Source: JAWOJF01 sp046481785
GTDB lineage: Bacteria; Bacteroidota; Ignavibacteria; Ignavibacteriales; Ignavibacteriaceae
DNA length: 24,856 nt
Reading direction: 5' to 3'
Assembly: GCA_046481785.1 (NCBI GenBank)
Contig: JAWOJF010000149.1
Coordinates: 1-24,856 of the forward strand
Shown here one piece after another: positions 8,950 to 18,500 of this stretch. The notes beneath the pieces were generated by a model. The model searched no databases, had not been told where the DNA came from, and worked only from the letters and a program-made list of their open reading frames with translations. The stretch's first letter is position 1. The number at the start of each line of letters is the position of its first letter. A program made the position numbers and the translations under genes.

Positions 8950-10257
8950 TTGATCAAAAAGCTGAAGAAGTTCATAAAATATCTGTTCTTTCTGCCTGCT
9001 TTGTGTTTTGTAGTAACAGGCTGCAGCAACAGATCAGACGCAAACAGGCAGTCAATCATCTACTGGTCTTCCAACAATACCGAAGAAATTCTATTTGCCA
9101 GAGAAATTGTTAATCAATGGAATAAAGAAAATCCCGGTAATATTGTATCATTTCAGCCGGTACCGGAAGGACAATCGAGCGAGGAAATAATTCTTGCTGC
9201 TGTTGTAGGTGAAACTACGCCGGATATATATTCCAACATGTGGCAGGGAGATGTCGAAGCTTATGCGCAGGCAGGCGTACTGGTTGCTTTGGATACCCTG
9301 GAAGGGTTTAATGAATTTATTTATGAAAGATGTGACAGCTCTGTTGTTAAAGAAATTACATCCCTGGATGGACATATTTACCAGGTACCCTGGAAAATAA
9401 ATCCTATAATGATGATCTATAACAAAAATTTATTAAGTGGAATAGGATTAATCGAACCGCCGGCCACATACAGTGAATTTTTCGAGGCTTCAAAAAACTT
9501 TATGAAAGATTCAGATGGCGACGGATATATCGATCGCTGGTTTGGTTACTGTGAGGTTATTGTAACATGGTGGCAGCGTTTCTTCGATTTTTATCCTATA
9601 TATCTTGCTGCTTCAAACGGTGCTCCGCTTGTAGAGGATAATAAAGCCGCTTTTAATAATGAATATGGATTAGAAACATTTAAGTTTTTGAAAACCTTGT
9701 ATGATAGAAACTACTTTTCGCGTGAAAGGATTTCACAGAGAGAGGATATCTTCCTTTCAGGTGTAATAGCCAGCAGGTTTACCGGGCCATGGGAAATTGC
9801 ACATGCAGATAAATTTAAACCGGAAGGTTTTGAATATGACTATACTACTGTTCCTGTTCCTGATAATCATACCGGGCCTGCATACACTTATGGAGATCCG
9901 AAGAATATTATAATATTTAAAACATCTTCTAACGTAAAGCGGGTATGGGATTTTGTCCGGTTTATGAGCAGTAAAGAGAATGATCTAAAACTTCTGGAAA
10001 TTACAAACCAGCTTCCCCGTAGAAAGGAACTCGATTCCGATCCATATTATGCTGAGTATTTCAGAAGAAATCCGCAGATGGAAGTTTTTGGCAGGCAGGC
10101 AAAATATGTTAAAGGAACTGATGCATCTCCTGTACTTAAAGAGGTGTTTGATCTTATTTCACAGGAATATGAGGCCTGTGTTGTGTACGGCAAAAAAACA
10201 CCGGAAGAGGCCTTAAATGATGCAGAAAAAGCAGTTAATCTTTTATTTCTTAAATGA
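8950..10257 (+). CDS. Sugar ABC transporter substrate-binding lipoprotein (family 1 solute-binding protein)
   Basis: A 435-residue lipoprotein that should capture an oligosaccharide in the periplasm and hand it to the permeases of the next two genes. The start is a TTG at 8950, two bases after the stop of the foldase gene, implying translational coupling. It gives a basic N-terminus, a hydrophobic core and a lipobox VTGC with the lipid-anchored Cys at residue 25. Family features follow: a mature start with IIYWSSNNTEEILFAREIV, GETTPDIYSNMWQGD, YNKNLLSGIGLIEPPATYSEF and the SRFTGPWEI segment typical of MalE-like proteins. The length is usual for the family. The ligand is inferred to be a beta-mannoside oligosaccharide from the neighbouring enzymes. 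Confidence 0.93.
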   Translation: MIKKLKKFIKYLFFLPALCFVVTGCSNRSDANRQSIIYWSSNNTEEILFAREIVNQWNKENPGNIVSFQPVPEGQSSEEIILAAVVGETTPDIYSNMWQGDVEAYAQAGVLVALDTLEGFNEFIYERCDSSVVKEITSLDGHIYQVPWKINPIMMIYNKNLLSGIGLIEPPATYSEFFEASKNFMKDSDGDGYIDRWFGYCEVIVTWWQRFFDFYPIYLAASNGAPLVEDNKAAFNNEYGLETFKFLKTLYDRNYFSRERISQREDIFLSGVIASRFTGPWEIAHADKFKPEGFEYDYTTVPVPDNHTGPAYTYGDPKNIIIFKTSSNVKRVWDFVRFMSSKENDLKLLEITNQLPRRKELDSDPYYAEYFRRNPQMEVFGRQAKYVKGTDASPVLKEVFDLISQEYEACVVYGKKTPEEALNDAEKAVNLLFLK

Positions 10258-10267
10258 GTAAGATCCA

Positions 10268-11122
10268 ATGAAGAATAAAAAGGTTATACCATATCTGTTA
10301 GTTACACCTTACATAATGCACTTTTTAATATTTGTTGCATTCCCGGTGATGTTTTCAATTGTACTAACATTTCATGAGTGGAATATTATATCCCCAATGA
10401 AGTTTATAGGGTTAAATAATTTTAAAAGATTATTCAACGATGCGCTTTTCTTTAAATCATTGTTAAATACATTAACCTTTTTAGTAATTCATATTCCCCT
10501 GCAGATAATTGCTGCTCTTTTGCTCGCTGAATTATTAAGCAGAAATATAAAATTCCGGGGTTTCTTCCGTGCTGCTTTTTTTCTACCTGTTATTGTTTCA
10601 GGGGTTGTAGTAACAATGCTGTGGCAGCAACTATTTGGATATGATTCAGGGCTTCTTAACAGGCTGCTTGTAAGTATAGGAGCCGGCAAGGTTGGATGGC
10701 TTGTAAATCCGGATCTTGCAATGCCTTCAATTGCAGTTATGGCAACATGGAAAAATGTAGGGTTGTACATAATATTATTCCTGGTAGGCCTTCAGACTGT
10801 ACCAACATATTATTATGAAGCGGCAGATATGGAAGGGGCTACACCATGGCAGAAATTCTGGTACATTACTATCCCGGCCATCAATCCTACCATATTTATG
10901 GTTTTGATTCTTTCTACCATAGGCGGGTTCTCTTTATTTATTGAACCATATATAATGACGGGCGGTGGGCCATTAAACAGTACTTTATCAGCAGTCCTAT
11001 ATATTTATAAACAGGGGTTTTTCTATTACCATATGGGATATTCAGCTACTCTCGGTTTCTTTTTTGCTTTCCTCATTCTATTGGTTATAGTTATTCAAAA
11101 AAGATATGTAGAAAAAGGATAA
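10268..11122 (+). CDS. Sugar ABC transporter permease, MalF/UgpA-like
   Basis: A 284-residue inner-membrane protein with about six hydrophobic segments, the first at residues 7-30. The coupling-helix (EAA) motif is at about residues 181-207: YYEAADMEGATPWQKFWYIT, ending in P-A-I-N-P. This is the cytoplasmic loop that contacts the ATPase in CUT1-type importers. The ATG at 10268 lies 10 bases after the binding-protein stop, and the next permease starts immediately after this gene's stop. It forms the heteromeric channel with the product of 11123-11941. Length is normal for the short MalF-like class, without the large periplasmic loop of E. coli MalF. Confidence 0.94.
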   Translation: MKNKKVIPYLLVTPYIMHFLIFVAFPVMFSIVLTFHEWNIISPMKFIGLNNFKRLFNDALFFKSLLNTLTFLVIHIPLQIIAALLLAELLSRNIKFRGFFRAAFFLPVIVSGVVVTMLWQQLFGYDSGLLNRLLVSIGAGKVGWLVNPDLAMPSIAVMATWKNVGLYIILFLVGLQTVPTYYYEAADMEGATPWQKFWYITIPAINPTIFMVLILSTIGGFSLFIEPYIMTGGGPLNSTLSAVLYIYKQGFFYYHMGYSATLGFFFAFLILLVIVIQKRYVEKG

Positions 11123-11941
11123 ATGAAATCAATTAAAAAAATATTGATATATGCCTTTCTGCTTATTGGCGGTCTTGTTTTCCTATATCCTTTTTACTGG
11201 ATGATTATCGCTTCACTTTCGCCTGAAAAAGAAGTTGCCGGGCTTACATTTATTCCAAGTGCACTTACATTGGACAGCTATGTTCAGCTTTTACAAAAAA
11301 TCCCTATCGGCAGATCTTTTATTAATAGCTTAATTGTTGCAGGTTCAATAACAATCGGTGTGCTTGTGTTTGGTTCTATGGTTGGCTATGCATTATCAAG
11401 ACTTCATTTTAAAGGAAGGAATTTAATTTTTTATATAATCATTTTTACAATGACTCTTCCTTTTCAGATAACATTAATCCCGCAGTATATTATAATGGTT
11501 AAGTTTGGGTGGGTTGATACATACCTTGCATTAATAATCCCATATTTAATGAATGGATTAAGCATAATAATGTTTCGGCAGTATTTCAAAACAATTCCCC
11601 AGGATGTAATTGATGCAGCACGCATTGACGGCTGCGGCGAACTTAGAATAATATTTGGTATTCTCTGGCCTAACTCTGTGCCTGCTCTGGTTACGGTTGG
11701 AATAATAACTTTTATGGCATCATGGAATGAGGTGTTGTGGCCGCTGATTGTTATACGAAATGAAGAGCTAATGACTATGCCTCAGCTAATAACATTATTT
11801 GCAGTTGGAGGCAGAGCAGAATCTCAAATTGGTGTAAAGCTTGCATCCGCCACTCTTCTTGCACTCCCGATTGTAGTGGCGTATTTGTTTTTTCAGAAAT
11901 ATTTCATTCAAAGTATGGCTTCTACAGGATTAAAAGAATAA
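11123..11941 (+). CDS. Sugar ABC transporter permease, MalG/UgpE-like
   Basis: A 272-residue inner-membrane protein, the second half of the sugar channel. Its ATG follows the upstream stop with no gap (TAAATG), so translation is probably coupled. It has the MalG-type N-terminus with FLYPFYWMIIASLSPEKEV, several hydrophobic segments, and an EAA motif near residues 161-190: DVIDAARIDGCGELRIIFGI, then LWPNSVPAL. The C-terminal region has the FMASWNEVLWPLIV and QKYFIQSMASTGLKE segments usual for this family. No ATPase gene follows. The transporter must use an ATP-binding subunit encoded elsewhere, as is common for MsmK/UgpC-type shared ATPases. Confidence 0.94.
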   Translation: MKSIKKILIYAFLLIGGLVFLYPFYWMIIASLSPEKEVAGLTFIPSALTLDSYVQLLQKIPIGRSFINSLIVAGSITIGVLVFGSMVGYALSRLHFKGRNLIFYIIIFTMTLPFQITLIPQYIIMVKFGWVDTYLALIIPYLMNGLSIIMFRQYFKTIPQDVIDAARIDGCGELRIIFGILWPNSVPALVTVGIITFMASWNEVLWPLIVIRNEELMTMPQLITLFAVGGRAESQIGVKLASATLLALPIVVAYLFFQKYFIQSMASTGLKE

Positions 11942-11966
11942 AAAAAACGAAAGTAAAAAAGAATAT

Positions 11967-13259
11967 ATGGTAGACAGAAAAAAAATAAAATTACCGGCTG
12001 ATCCTTCAAGGGTAATCCTAAGATATCTTTACCTCGGCAGTAATAATAGAATCATTAATACTATTAATAGGGTTTTGAATTTAACTGAAGGAAAGGTTGA
12101 AAATTTATACGAGGATATAGTAAACAGATTTTATGGCAGACACCGTAATTTTGAATCTGCTTTGTATGAGAACTATAAAAGGGTTGAGAAATTCGTTTCA
12201 AAAGAATTTTCTCTTTCTGAATTGAGAAAGCTTCTGATAGGAGCCTATTTTAGCTGTGAATATTCAATTGAATCTGCAGCATTATTTAATCCTTCAATGG
12301 TTCCTCATCCCGATCAGTCAGGATTGAATAAAGGAGAAATGCGGTTTATAATGAGTCTTCGTGCAACAGGTGAAGGGCATATATCTTCGGTTGAATTCAG
12401 GAGCGGGGTTATGGATGCAAATAATAATATTATGCTGGATGAAATAACAAAGTATGCTTCAATGCCTGTAAAAAGAGAAGAAAATGTAAAAACAGGAATT
12501 GAAAATGCGGATGAACTTACCTGGGAGGCAAATTACAACATTAGTTTTTCAGGTAATGAACCTGTTTCTGAAAGGGTAATATTCCCATTTTCACGAACTG
12601 AAAAGAATGGTATTGAAGATGTACGATTAGTAAAATTTTATGAGGATGACGGTTCATTTAAGTATTACGGCACTTTTACTGCCTATGATGGTACCAGGAT
12701 TACATCCCAAATGATTCAAACAGATGATTTTGTGAATTTTCAAATAAGATCATTACATGGGAGTAAGGCTAAAGATAAAGGAATGGCGCTTTTCCCTCAA
12801 AAGATTAACGGTAAGTATACAATCATATCAAGGCTTGACGGGGAGAATCTTTATTTCATGCAGTCCGATAATATTTTCCGGTGGGAGAACGCAGAACTTT
12901 TCAGAGCGCCCGTGCATGACTGGGAGTTTGTTCAGATCGGGAACAGCGGTTCGCCTATAAAAACTGAAAAGGGGTGGATACTTCTTACTCATAGTGTCGG
13001 CCCTTTAAGGAGATATGTTATTTCTGCTTTACTCCTTGATATTGAAGATCCGAAAAAGATAATTGGTTATTTAGACACACCATTATTAGAACCGGACGAA
13101 ATTGACCGTGAAGGCTATGTTCCAAATGTTGTTTATTCATGCGGAGGTTTGGTTCACAATGATGAGCTGATTATACCGTACGCAATGTCAGATTCAGTAT
13201 CAAGTTTTGCAGGGATCAAGTTAAGTAAGTTATTTCAGAAATTCATTCCGGTTAGATAA
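11967..13259 (+). CDS. GH130-family enzyme with N-terminal extension (beta-mannoside phosphorylase or beta-mannosidase)
   Basis: A 430-residue protein without signal peptide, so cytoplasmic. It has a helical N-terminal extension of about 110 residues, then a five-bladed propeller of GH130 type. Family marks are SLRATGEGHISSVEFRSGV, the EDVR motif with the presumed catalytic Asp at residue 218 (the equivalent of EDPR), LFPQKINGKY, LLTHSVGP with His342, and DREGYVPNVVYSCGGL. GH130 enzymes cleave beta-mannosyl bonds with phosphate to give mannose 1-phosphate, while some subfamilies hydrolyse beta-1,2-mannosides with water. The long-form N-terminus sets it apart from the next gene's product. Subfamily and bond specificity cannot be decided by eye. 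The start is preceded only by an A-rich stretch with no clear Shine-Dalgarno sequence. Confidence 0.87.
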   Translation: MVDRKKIKLPADPSRVILRYLYLGSNNRIINTINRVLNLTEGKVENLYEDIVNRFYGRHRNFESALYENYKRVEKFVSKEFSLSELRKLLIGAYFSCEYSIESAALFNPSMVPHPDQSGLNKGEMRFIMSLRATGEGHISSVEFRSGVMDANNNIMLDEITKYASMPVKREENVKTGIENADELTWEANYNISFSGNEPVSERVIFPFSRTEKNGIEDVRLVKFYEDDGSFKYYGTFTAYDGTRITSQMIQTDDFVNFQIRSLHGSKAKDKGMALFPQKINGKYTIISRLDGENLYFMQSDNIFRWENAELFRAPVHDWEFVQIGNSGSPIKTEKGWILLTHSVGPLRRYVISALLLDIEDPKKIIGYLDTPLLEPDEIDREGYVPNVVYSCGGLVHNDELIIPYAMSDSVSSFAGIKLSKLFQKFIPVR

Positions 13260-13272
13260 CAGAGGTATAAAG

Positions 13273-14211
13273 ATGATAACCAGGTACAGTAAAAATCCGG
13301 TATTAACCAAACAGGATGTTCCTTTTAAAGTAAATAGTATATTTAATCCAGGTGCAGTAAAGTTTAAGAATGAGTATATTCTTCTATGCAGGGTTGAAAT
13401 GCCGACAGGACGTTCGTCATTTGTTCTGGCAAAAAGTAAAGACGGGTATAATTTTAAAGTTGAAAGCAAGCCATGTCTAACCCCTGAAGATCATAAAGAA
13501 TTTTATGAATTTGTTGAATGGGGAATTGAAGACCCGAGGATAACCCAAATGGGAGATAAATTTTTCATAACATATACGGGCTTTTCAAAATATCTTCCTT
13601 TAGTAATGCTTGCAGAAACAGAAGATTTTTATCACTACAAAATTCATGGGCCAATTTCTGAACCTTCCAATAAAGATTGTGCAGTTTTTCCAGAAAAAAT
13701 TAATGGAATGTTTTGGAAGATGGACCGGCCTTCAAATGATACCATAAATTACATCTGGCTGAACAGCAGCAATGATCTTGTTCATTGGGGTAATTATAAA
13801 GCTCTCGCAGAGCCTGAAAAAGGTACCTGGGAAGCTGATAAAATTGGCGGCTCCACTCCTCCGGTTAAAACAGATGAGGGCTGGCTGTTCCTTTATCATG
13901 GTGTTAGAGGTTTTGGAATAAGTAATCTTTATAAAATTGGTGTTATGCTGCTTGATTTAAATGAGCCATGGAAAATAGCTGGTAAATCCGTAGAACCAAT
14001 CCTTTCCCCTGAAGAAGATTATGAGCGTGTGGGGGATGTTGGAAATGTTGTGTTTACTAATGGATGGATAATTGAAGGTAACGGCGATGTGAAAATTTAT
14101 TATTCGGGAGCAGACTCTAATGTTTGTATTGCAGAAACCAGTATGGACTATCTGTTATCACTATGCAAAAATGGTAAATCGTTAGTCTCAGTTAATTTTA
14201 ACGGGAAGTAA
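13273..14211 (+). CDS. GH130-family beta-mannoside phosphorylase, short form
   Basis: A 312-residue cytoplasmic protein forming the compact GH130 five-bladed propeller. Visible marks are IFNPGAVKF, the WGIEDPRIT motif with the presumed proton-donor Asp at residue 87, DCAVFPEKINGMFW, STPPVKTDEGWLFLYHGV with His209, and GDVGNVVFTNG. In the family the phosphorylases release alpha-mannose 1-phosphate from beta-mannosyl-glucose, beta-mannosyl-GlcNAc or mannooligosaccharides. The retained Lys and His at the usual phosphate-site positions favour a phosphorylase, though this was judged by eye. AGAGG lies seven bases before the ATG. It is well diverged from the preceding GH130, so the two probably act on different bonds or chain ends and are not a recent duplication. 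Confidence 0.9.
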   Translation: MITRYSKNPVLTKQDVPFKVNSIFNPGAVKFKNEYILLCRVEMPTGRSSFVLAKSKDGYNFKVESKPCLTPEDHKEFYEFVEWGIEDPRITQMGDKFFITYTGFSKYLPLVMLAETEDFYHYKIHGPISEPSNKDCAVFPEKINGMFWKMDRPSNDTINYIWLNSSNDLVHWGNYKALAEPEKGTWEADKIGGSTPPVKTDEGWLFLYHGVRGFGISNLYKIGVMLLDLNEPWKIAGKSVEPILSPEEDYERVGDVGNVVFTNGWIIEGNGDVKIYYSGADSNVCIAETSMDYLLSLCKNGKSLVSVNFNGK

Positions 14212-14214
14212 TCT

Positions 14215-15492
14215 ATGTATAAAATAATTCTTTTCTTTCTTATTATCGGCTGGCTTGATCTTGCATCCTGTGGAAATGACAGCTCATATATAAATACCTC
14301 ACATCTTGATCATTTGTATGAAGAGGTTATTGTTAACAATGATACTCTTGGTATAATCCACATTTATGCTGAATACCCGGATTATCATTGGATTGATGAC
14401 AGTGATGAAGGCACAGCCTGTGTTGATGATGTTGCCCGTGCAATGATTTTTTACCTGGATCATTATAGGTATTCCGGTAATGAAACCAGTCTTATTAAAG
14501 TTAAACATTTGCTGAACTATTTGTTTTATATGCATGCTGAAAATGGTTATTTCTATAATTTCACCTGGAAAGATAATTCTATAAATAGAGAATTTAAGAC
14601 AAGTGTAGCTGAACCTAACTGGTGGAGCTGGCGAGCATTATGGGCATTATCAGAAGCTAATGAATTATTTAAAGCAGAAGACAAATATCTTTCACAAAGA
14701 ATCTTACATCACTTAAATAAAATAATAGCTGTTACTATTTCATGGCTGGAAAAAGAAAAATCTTATAAAGATTATTCCGGCTTTGAAACTCCTGCATGGC
14801 TGCCCCATGAAGCGGCTTCTGATCAGGCAGCAATAATTATTAAGGGGCTTGTATCATATTATGAGACAGAAAAGGATAGTGCAGTCATTCCGGCTATAAA
14901 GCAGCTTGCCGAAGGTATAATGAGTATGCAGGCGGGGGATCAAAACACCTTTCCTTATTATTCATTCTTAAGCTGGCAGAATACCTGGCATGCATGGGGA
15001 AACTCTCAGGCTGATGCTTTGTTATCAGCCGGTTTAATTTTAAATGATTCATCCTTGATACATTCTGCTCTGAATGAATTGGAATATTTTTATCCGTTTC
15101 TTTTAAACGAAAAATATTATTCGGATTATTCTATAACCAAACAAAGTAGTAAAATAGAAATAATACAGTTAAACAAATTCCCACAGATTGCCTATTCCAT
15201 CCGTCCTTTTGTATTTGCTGCATTACAGGCATATGATATAACTGGTAACAAAAAATATTCCGAATTAGCCGGAAAGATAGCATGCTGGTTTATTGGAGAT
15301 AATGCTGCTTCAGCAGTAATGTATGAACCGGGAACCGGCAGATGTTATGACGGGATTGTTGATGAGAAAAAAATAAATAAAAATTCCGGCGCGGAGTCTA
15401 CAATTGAATGTCTCTTATCACTTCAGAAAATTGAACAATATCCTGCTGCAAAAGCAGTTTTGGAAGACTACCGCCTTATCCTGGCTGAATAA
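14215..15492 (+). CDS. Predicted lipoprotein of alpha/alpha-toroid (six-hairpin glycosidase-like) type, family unassigned
   Basis: A 425-residue protein with a lipoprotein signal: a hydrophobic run then LASC, lipid-anchored at Cys19, giving a periplasmic or outer-membrane location. The body is repeated helical hairpins, consistent with an (alpha/alpha) toroid. Two motifs look like active-site loops: DEGTACVDDVARA at residues 64-76, with the Asp pair D71/D72, and a C-terminal TGRCYDGIVDEK followed by NSGAESTIE (390-398). Trp-rich segments (EPNWWSWRALWAL, WQNTWHAWGNSQADALL) suit sugar binding. Similar DD-ARA motifs occur in helical domains linked to glycosyltransferases and glycosidases, but I cannot assign a numbered family. 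GGGAAG at 14203-14208 is the ribosome binding site. Neighbouring GH130 enzymes suggest a mannoside substrate. Confidence 0.7.
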   Translation: MYKIILFFLIIGWLDLASCGNDSSYINTSHLDHLYEEVIVNNDTLGIIHIYAEYPDYHWIDDSDEGTACVDDVARAMIFYLDHYRYSGNETSLIKVKHLLNYLFYMHAENGYFYNFTWKDNSINREFKTSVAEPNWWSWRALWALSEANELFKAEDKYLSQRILHHLNKIIAVTISWLEKEKSYKDYSGFETPAWLPHEAASDQAAIIIKGLVSYYETEKDSAVIPAIKQLAEGIMSMQAGDQNTFPYYSFLSWQNTWHAWGNSQADALLSAGLILNDSSLIHSALNELEYFYPFLLNEKYYSDYSITKQSSKIEIIQLNKFPQIAYSIRPFVFAALQAYDITGNKKYSELAGKIACWFIGDNAASAVMYEPGTGRCYDGIVDEKKINKNSGAESTIECLLSLQKIEQYPAAKAVLEDYRLILAE

Positions 15493-15509
15493 ACCTAAAA
15501 TGGTATAAA

Positions 15510-18500
15510 ATGATTTTTATCCGCCCATATATTTTACTTTATTTCCTTTTGATTACGGAAATGTGTGCCCAGCAGATAAATATTCCCCGTGTCGAATTAA
15601 TGCCGCGGGAACCTTCCCCTTACCTGATGAGAAACTGGGATGAAGCTGCAAGGGGATACGATTCGCTTGTCTTTAATGAAGATCTTACCGGCGAGTACCT
15701 CCCATTAATATGGTTTTATAACAATACTATAAACTATCGGGAGCATGGTAGTTTTGGCTTGCATACTGTTGTTGGAACACCCTATCCCGAATCAGTAGAG
15801 GCAATAAATATACTCCCCGCTGTTATTGGTGCCTCTCTTATAGGTATAGACAAAAGTAATCAGGATGGAAAAAACTATGTTTTAATGTGTGAAGAGTTTT
15901 TTAATAAAAGAGCCGAAGAAAATATTTATCTGAATAACCCTGCAACAAGCAGCGGTGATGACTGGTGGTATGAGACAATGCCTAATGTTTTCTTTTATCA
16001 GCTTTACGATCTGTACAGGGGCACAGGTGATTTTGCCTACCAGTTTAAAACTATAGCCGGCAGGTGGCTGGAATCGGTATTAAAAATGGGGGGTAGTTCA
16101 ACGCCATGGAATCTTCCATATATGAATTACCGGGCGTGGAGCCTCTCAACAATGACGCCTAATAATACTGGTGTAAAAGAACCGGAGGCTTCCGGTGCTA
16201 TAGCATGGATTCTTTATAATGCTTATGTTGAAACAGGAGAGGAAAAATACAGGATAGGTGCCGAGTGGTGTCTTGAATATTTAAACAGTTTAGCATCAAA
16301 CCCTTCCTATGAGCTTCAGCTTCCATATGGTGTGCTGACGGCTGCAAGAATGAATGCAGAACTTGGTACAAATTATAATACTCAGAAATTAATTAATTGG
16401 TGTTTCGAAATAGGTTCATTGAGGAAATGGGGCGCTATTGTTGGAACCTGGAACGGTTATGATGTTTCGGGCTTAATTGGTGAATCAGATGATAATGATT
16501 ATGCATTTGTTATGAATACATTTGAGCATGCCGGCGCTCTTGTTCCATTGGTAAGATATGATGACCGCTTTGCGCGTGCAATTGGTAAATGGATGCTTAA
16601 TGCTGCAAATGCAGCAAGACTTTTTTATACCAAATATCTCCCTGCTGAAAACCAGGACAGCTATGAATGGTCTGCGCAATATGATCCCAATTCCTATATA
16701 GCGCACGAAGCTTTAAGGGAAGATGAGGATGGTATAAGTCCTTTTGCTACAGGGGATGCAATAGCCGGCGGCTGGGGAGAGACAAACCTTGCTTTATACG
16801 GGTCATCCCATGCAGGAATATTCGGGGGAATAATTGATACCACTAATGTTGAAAAAATATTAAAGCTTGATTTGAACCGTACTGACTATTTCGCAAAATT
16901 GTCCTATCCTTCGTTTCTTTTCTATAATCCTTATGACCAGGTTAAATCGGTAGAGTTAAATATTGGCACCGGTGTTTATGATATCTATGATGCAGTATCA
17001 AATAGTTTTGTTAAAAATAATGTAAGCGGTAATGCAATAATTGATATTCCTGCCGACGATGCCTTAATTGCCGTAATTATTCCTTCCGGCGGAATGATAA
17101 GTTATGATTTAAATAAGATGTTTGTTAATGGAATTGTGGTTGACTTTAACATCGGAGCATCAATATTAAATCATTCACCAAGAATAAAGAGCCTTTCTGC
17201 AGTTAAAGAAATAATTCTTATTTCTGACAGTGTTGCTATATATTGCTCCGCCGCGGATAAGGATAATAATGTTCTTAGTTATTCCTGGAGCACAGAGCAG
17301 GGAATCATTAAGGCATATCACTCATGGGCAATGTTCACAGCACCTCCGTATCCCGGTGAATATTCAGTGATTTGTGAAGTAAATGACGGTAATGGTGGTA
17401 TTACTTCTGATACTATTATAATAGATGTCCGTGAAATTATTAACCATGCACCGCAGATATCATTAAAGGCTGATCCGAAGAAAATAGATATCAATTCTTC
17501 ATGTGAACTTCAATGTATTGCTATAGATCAGGATGGTGACAGTTTAACCATTTCCTGGAGTGCAAGTGCCGGAACTTTTACAACCGGCGATTCCGTTGTC
17601 CGGTGGCATTCCCCATCGCTGCCCGGTAACTATTACATTACATGTTCGGTAAGTGATGGAATGATGATAACCAGTGATAGTGTACTTGTGGTAGTACGTG
17701 ATTTCTCTGATGTTCAAACAGGCAGTTTGTTGTTGGATCTCCCTTTTACCGGTAATGCCGATGATCAAAGTGGAAATGGAAACGTTACTACTGTCTTTCA
17801 GGCTTCACTAACAGCCGACCGGTTTAATAATCCGGGAAATGCTTTTTTATTTGATGGTAATAATGATTATATCCAGGTGAGTAATACACCCCAGTTAAAT
17901 TTTCAGAACTCTATCAGCATTAATTTGTGGATTAAGGTGAATTCGTTTTATGAACGGGAAGCTTATCCAATTTCTCACGGAAACTGGGAAAACAGATGGA
18001 AGATATCGGTTACTAATAATAAAATAAGATGGACTGTCAACACTAATTCCGGGATAAAAGACCTTGACTCAGAGACTGAACTTCAATCCGATTCTCTTTA
18101 TAACATAACCGTTGTTTACAGTGAGCCTGATATGGAAATTTATATTAATGGCAAACTTGATGCATATACTCCCCATAGCGGTTCTATTAATCAAACAAGT
18201 TATGATCTGATGATTGGGCAGGTGCTGCCGGACAATTATAATTTCGGATTTAACGGGGTGCTGGATGATATAAAAATTTATGACTATGCTTTATCTATGG
18301 ATAAAATAAAAGCATTATATGACATTTCAACTGATGTTAATACAATAACCGAACAACCAATACAATATTTTCTCGAACAAAATTATCCCAACCCGTTTAA
18401 CCCGGTTACAAAAATATTATACTCAGTAGGCAATACATTTAGTAACCAAGGCGGGAGAACACATATATCAATAAAGGTATTTGATATCCTTGGTAAAGAA

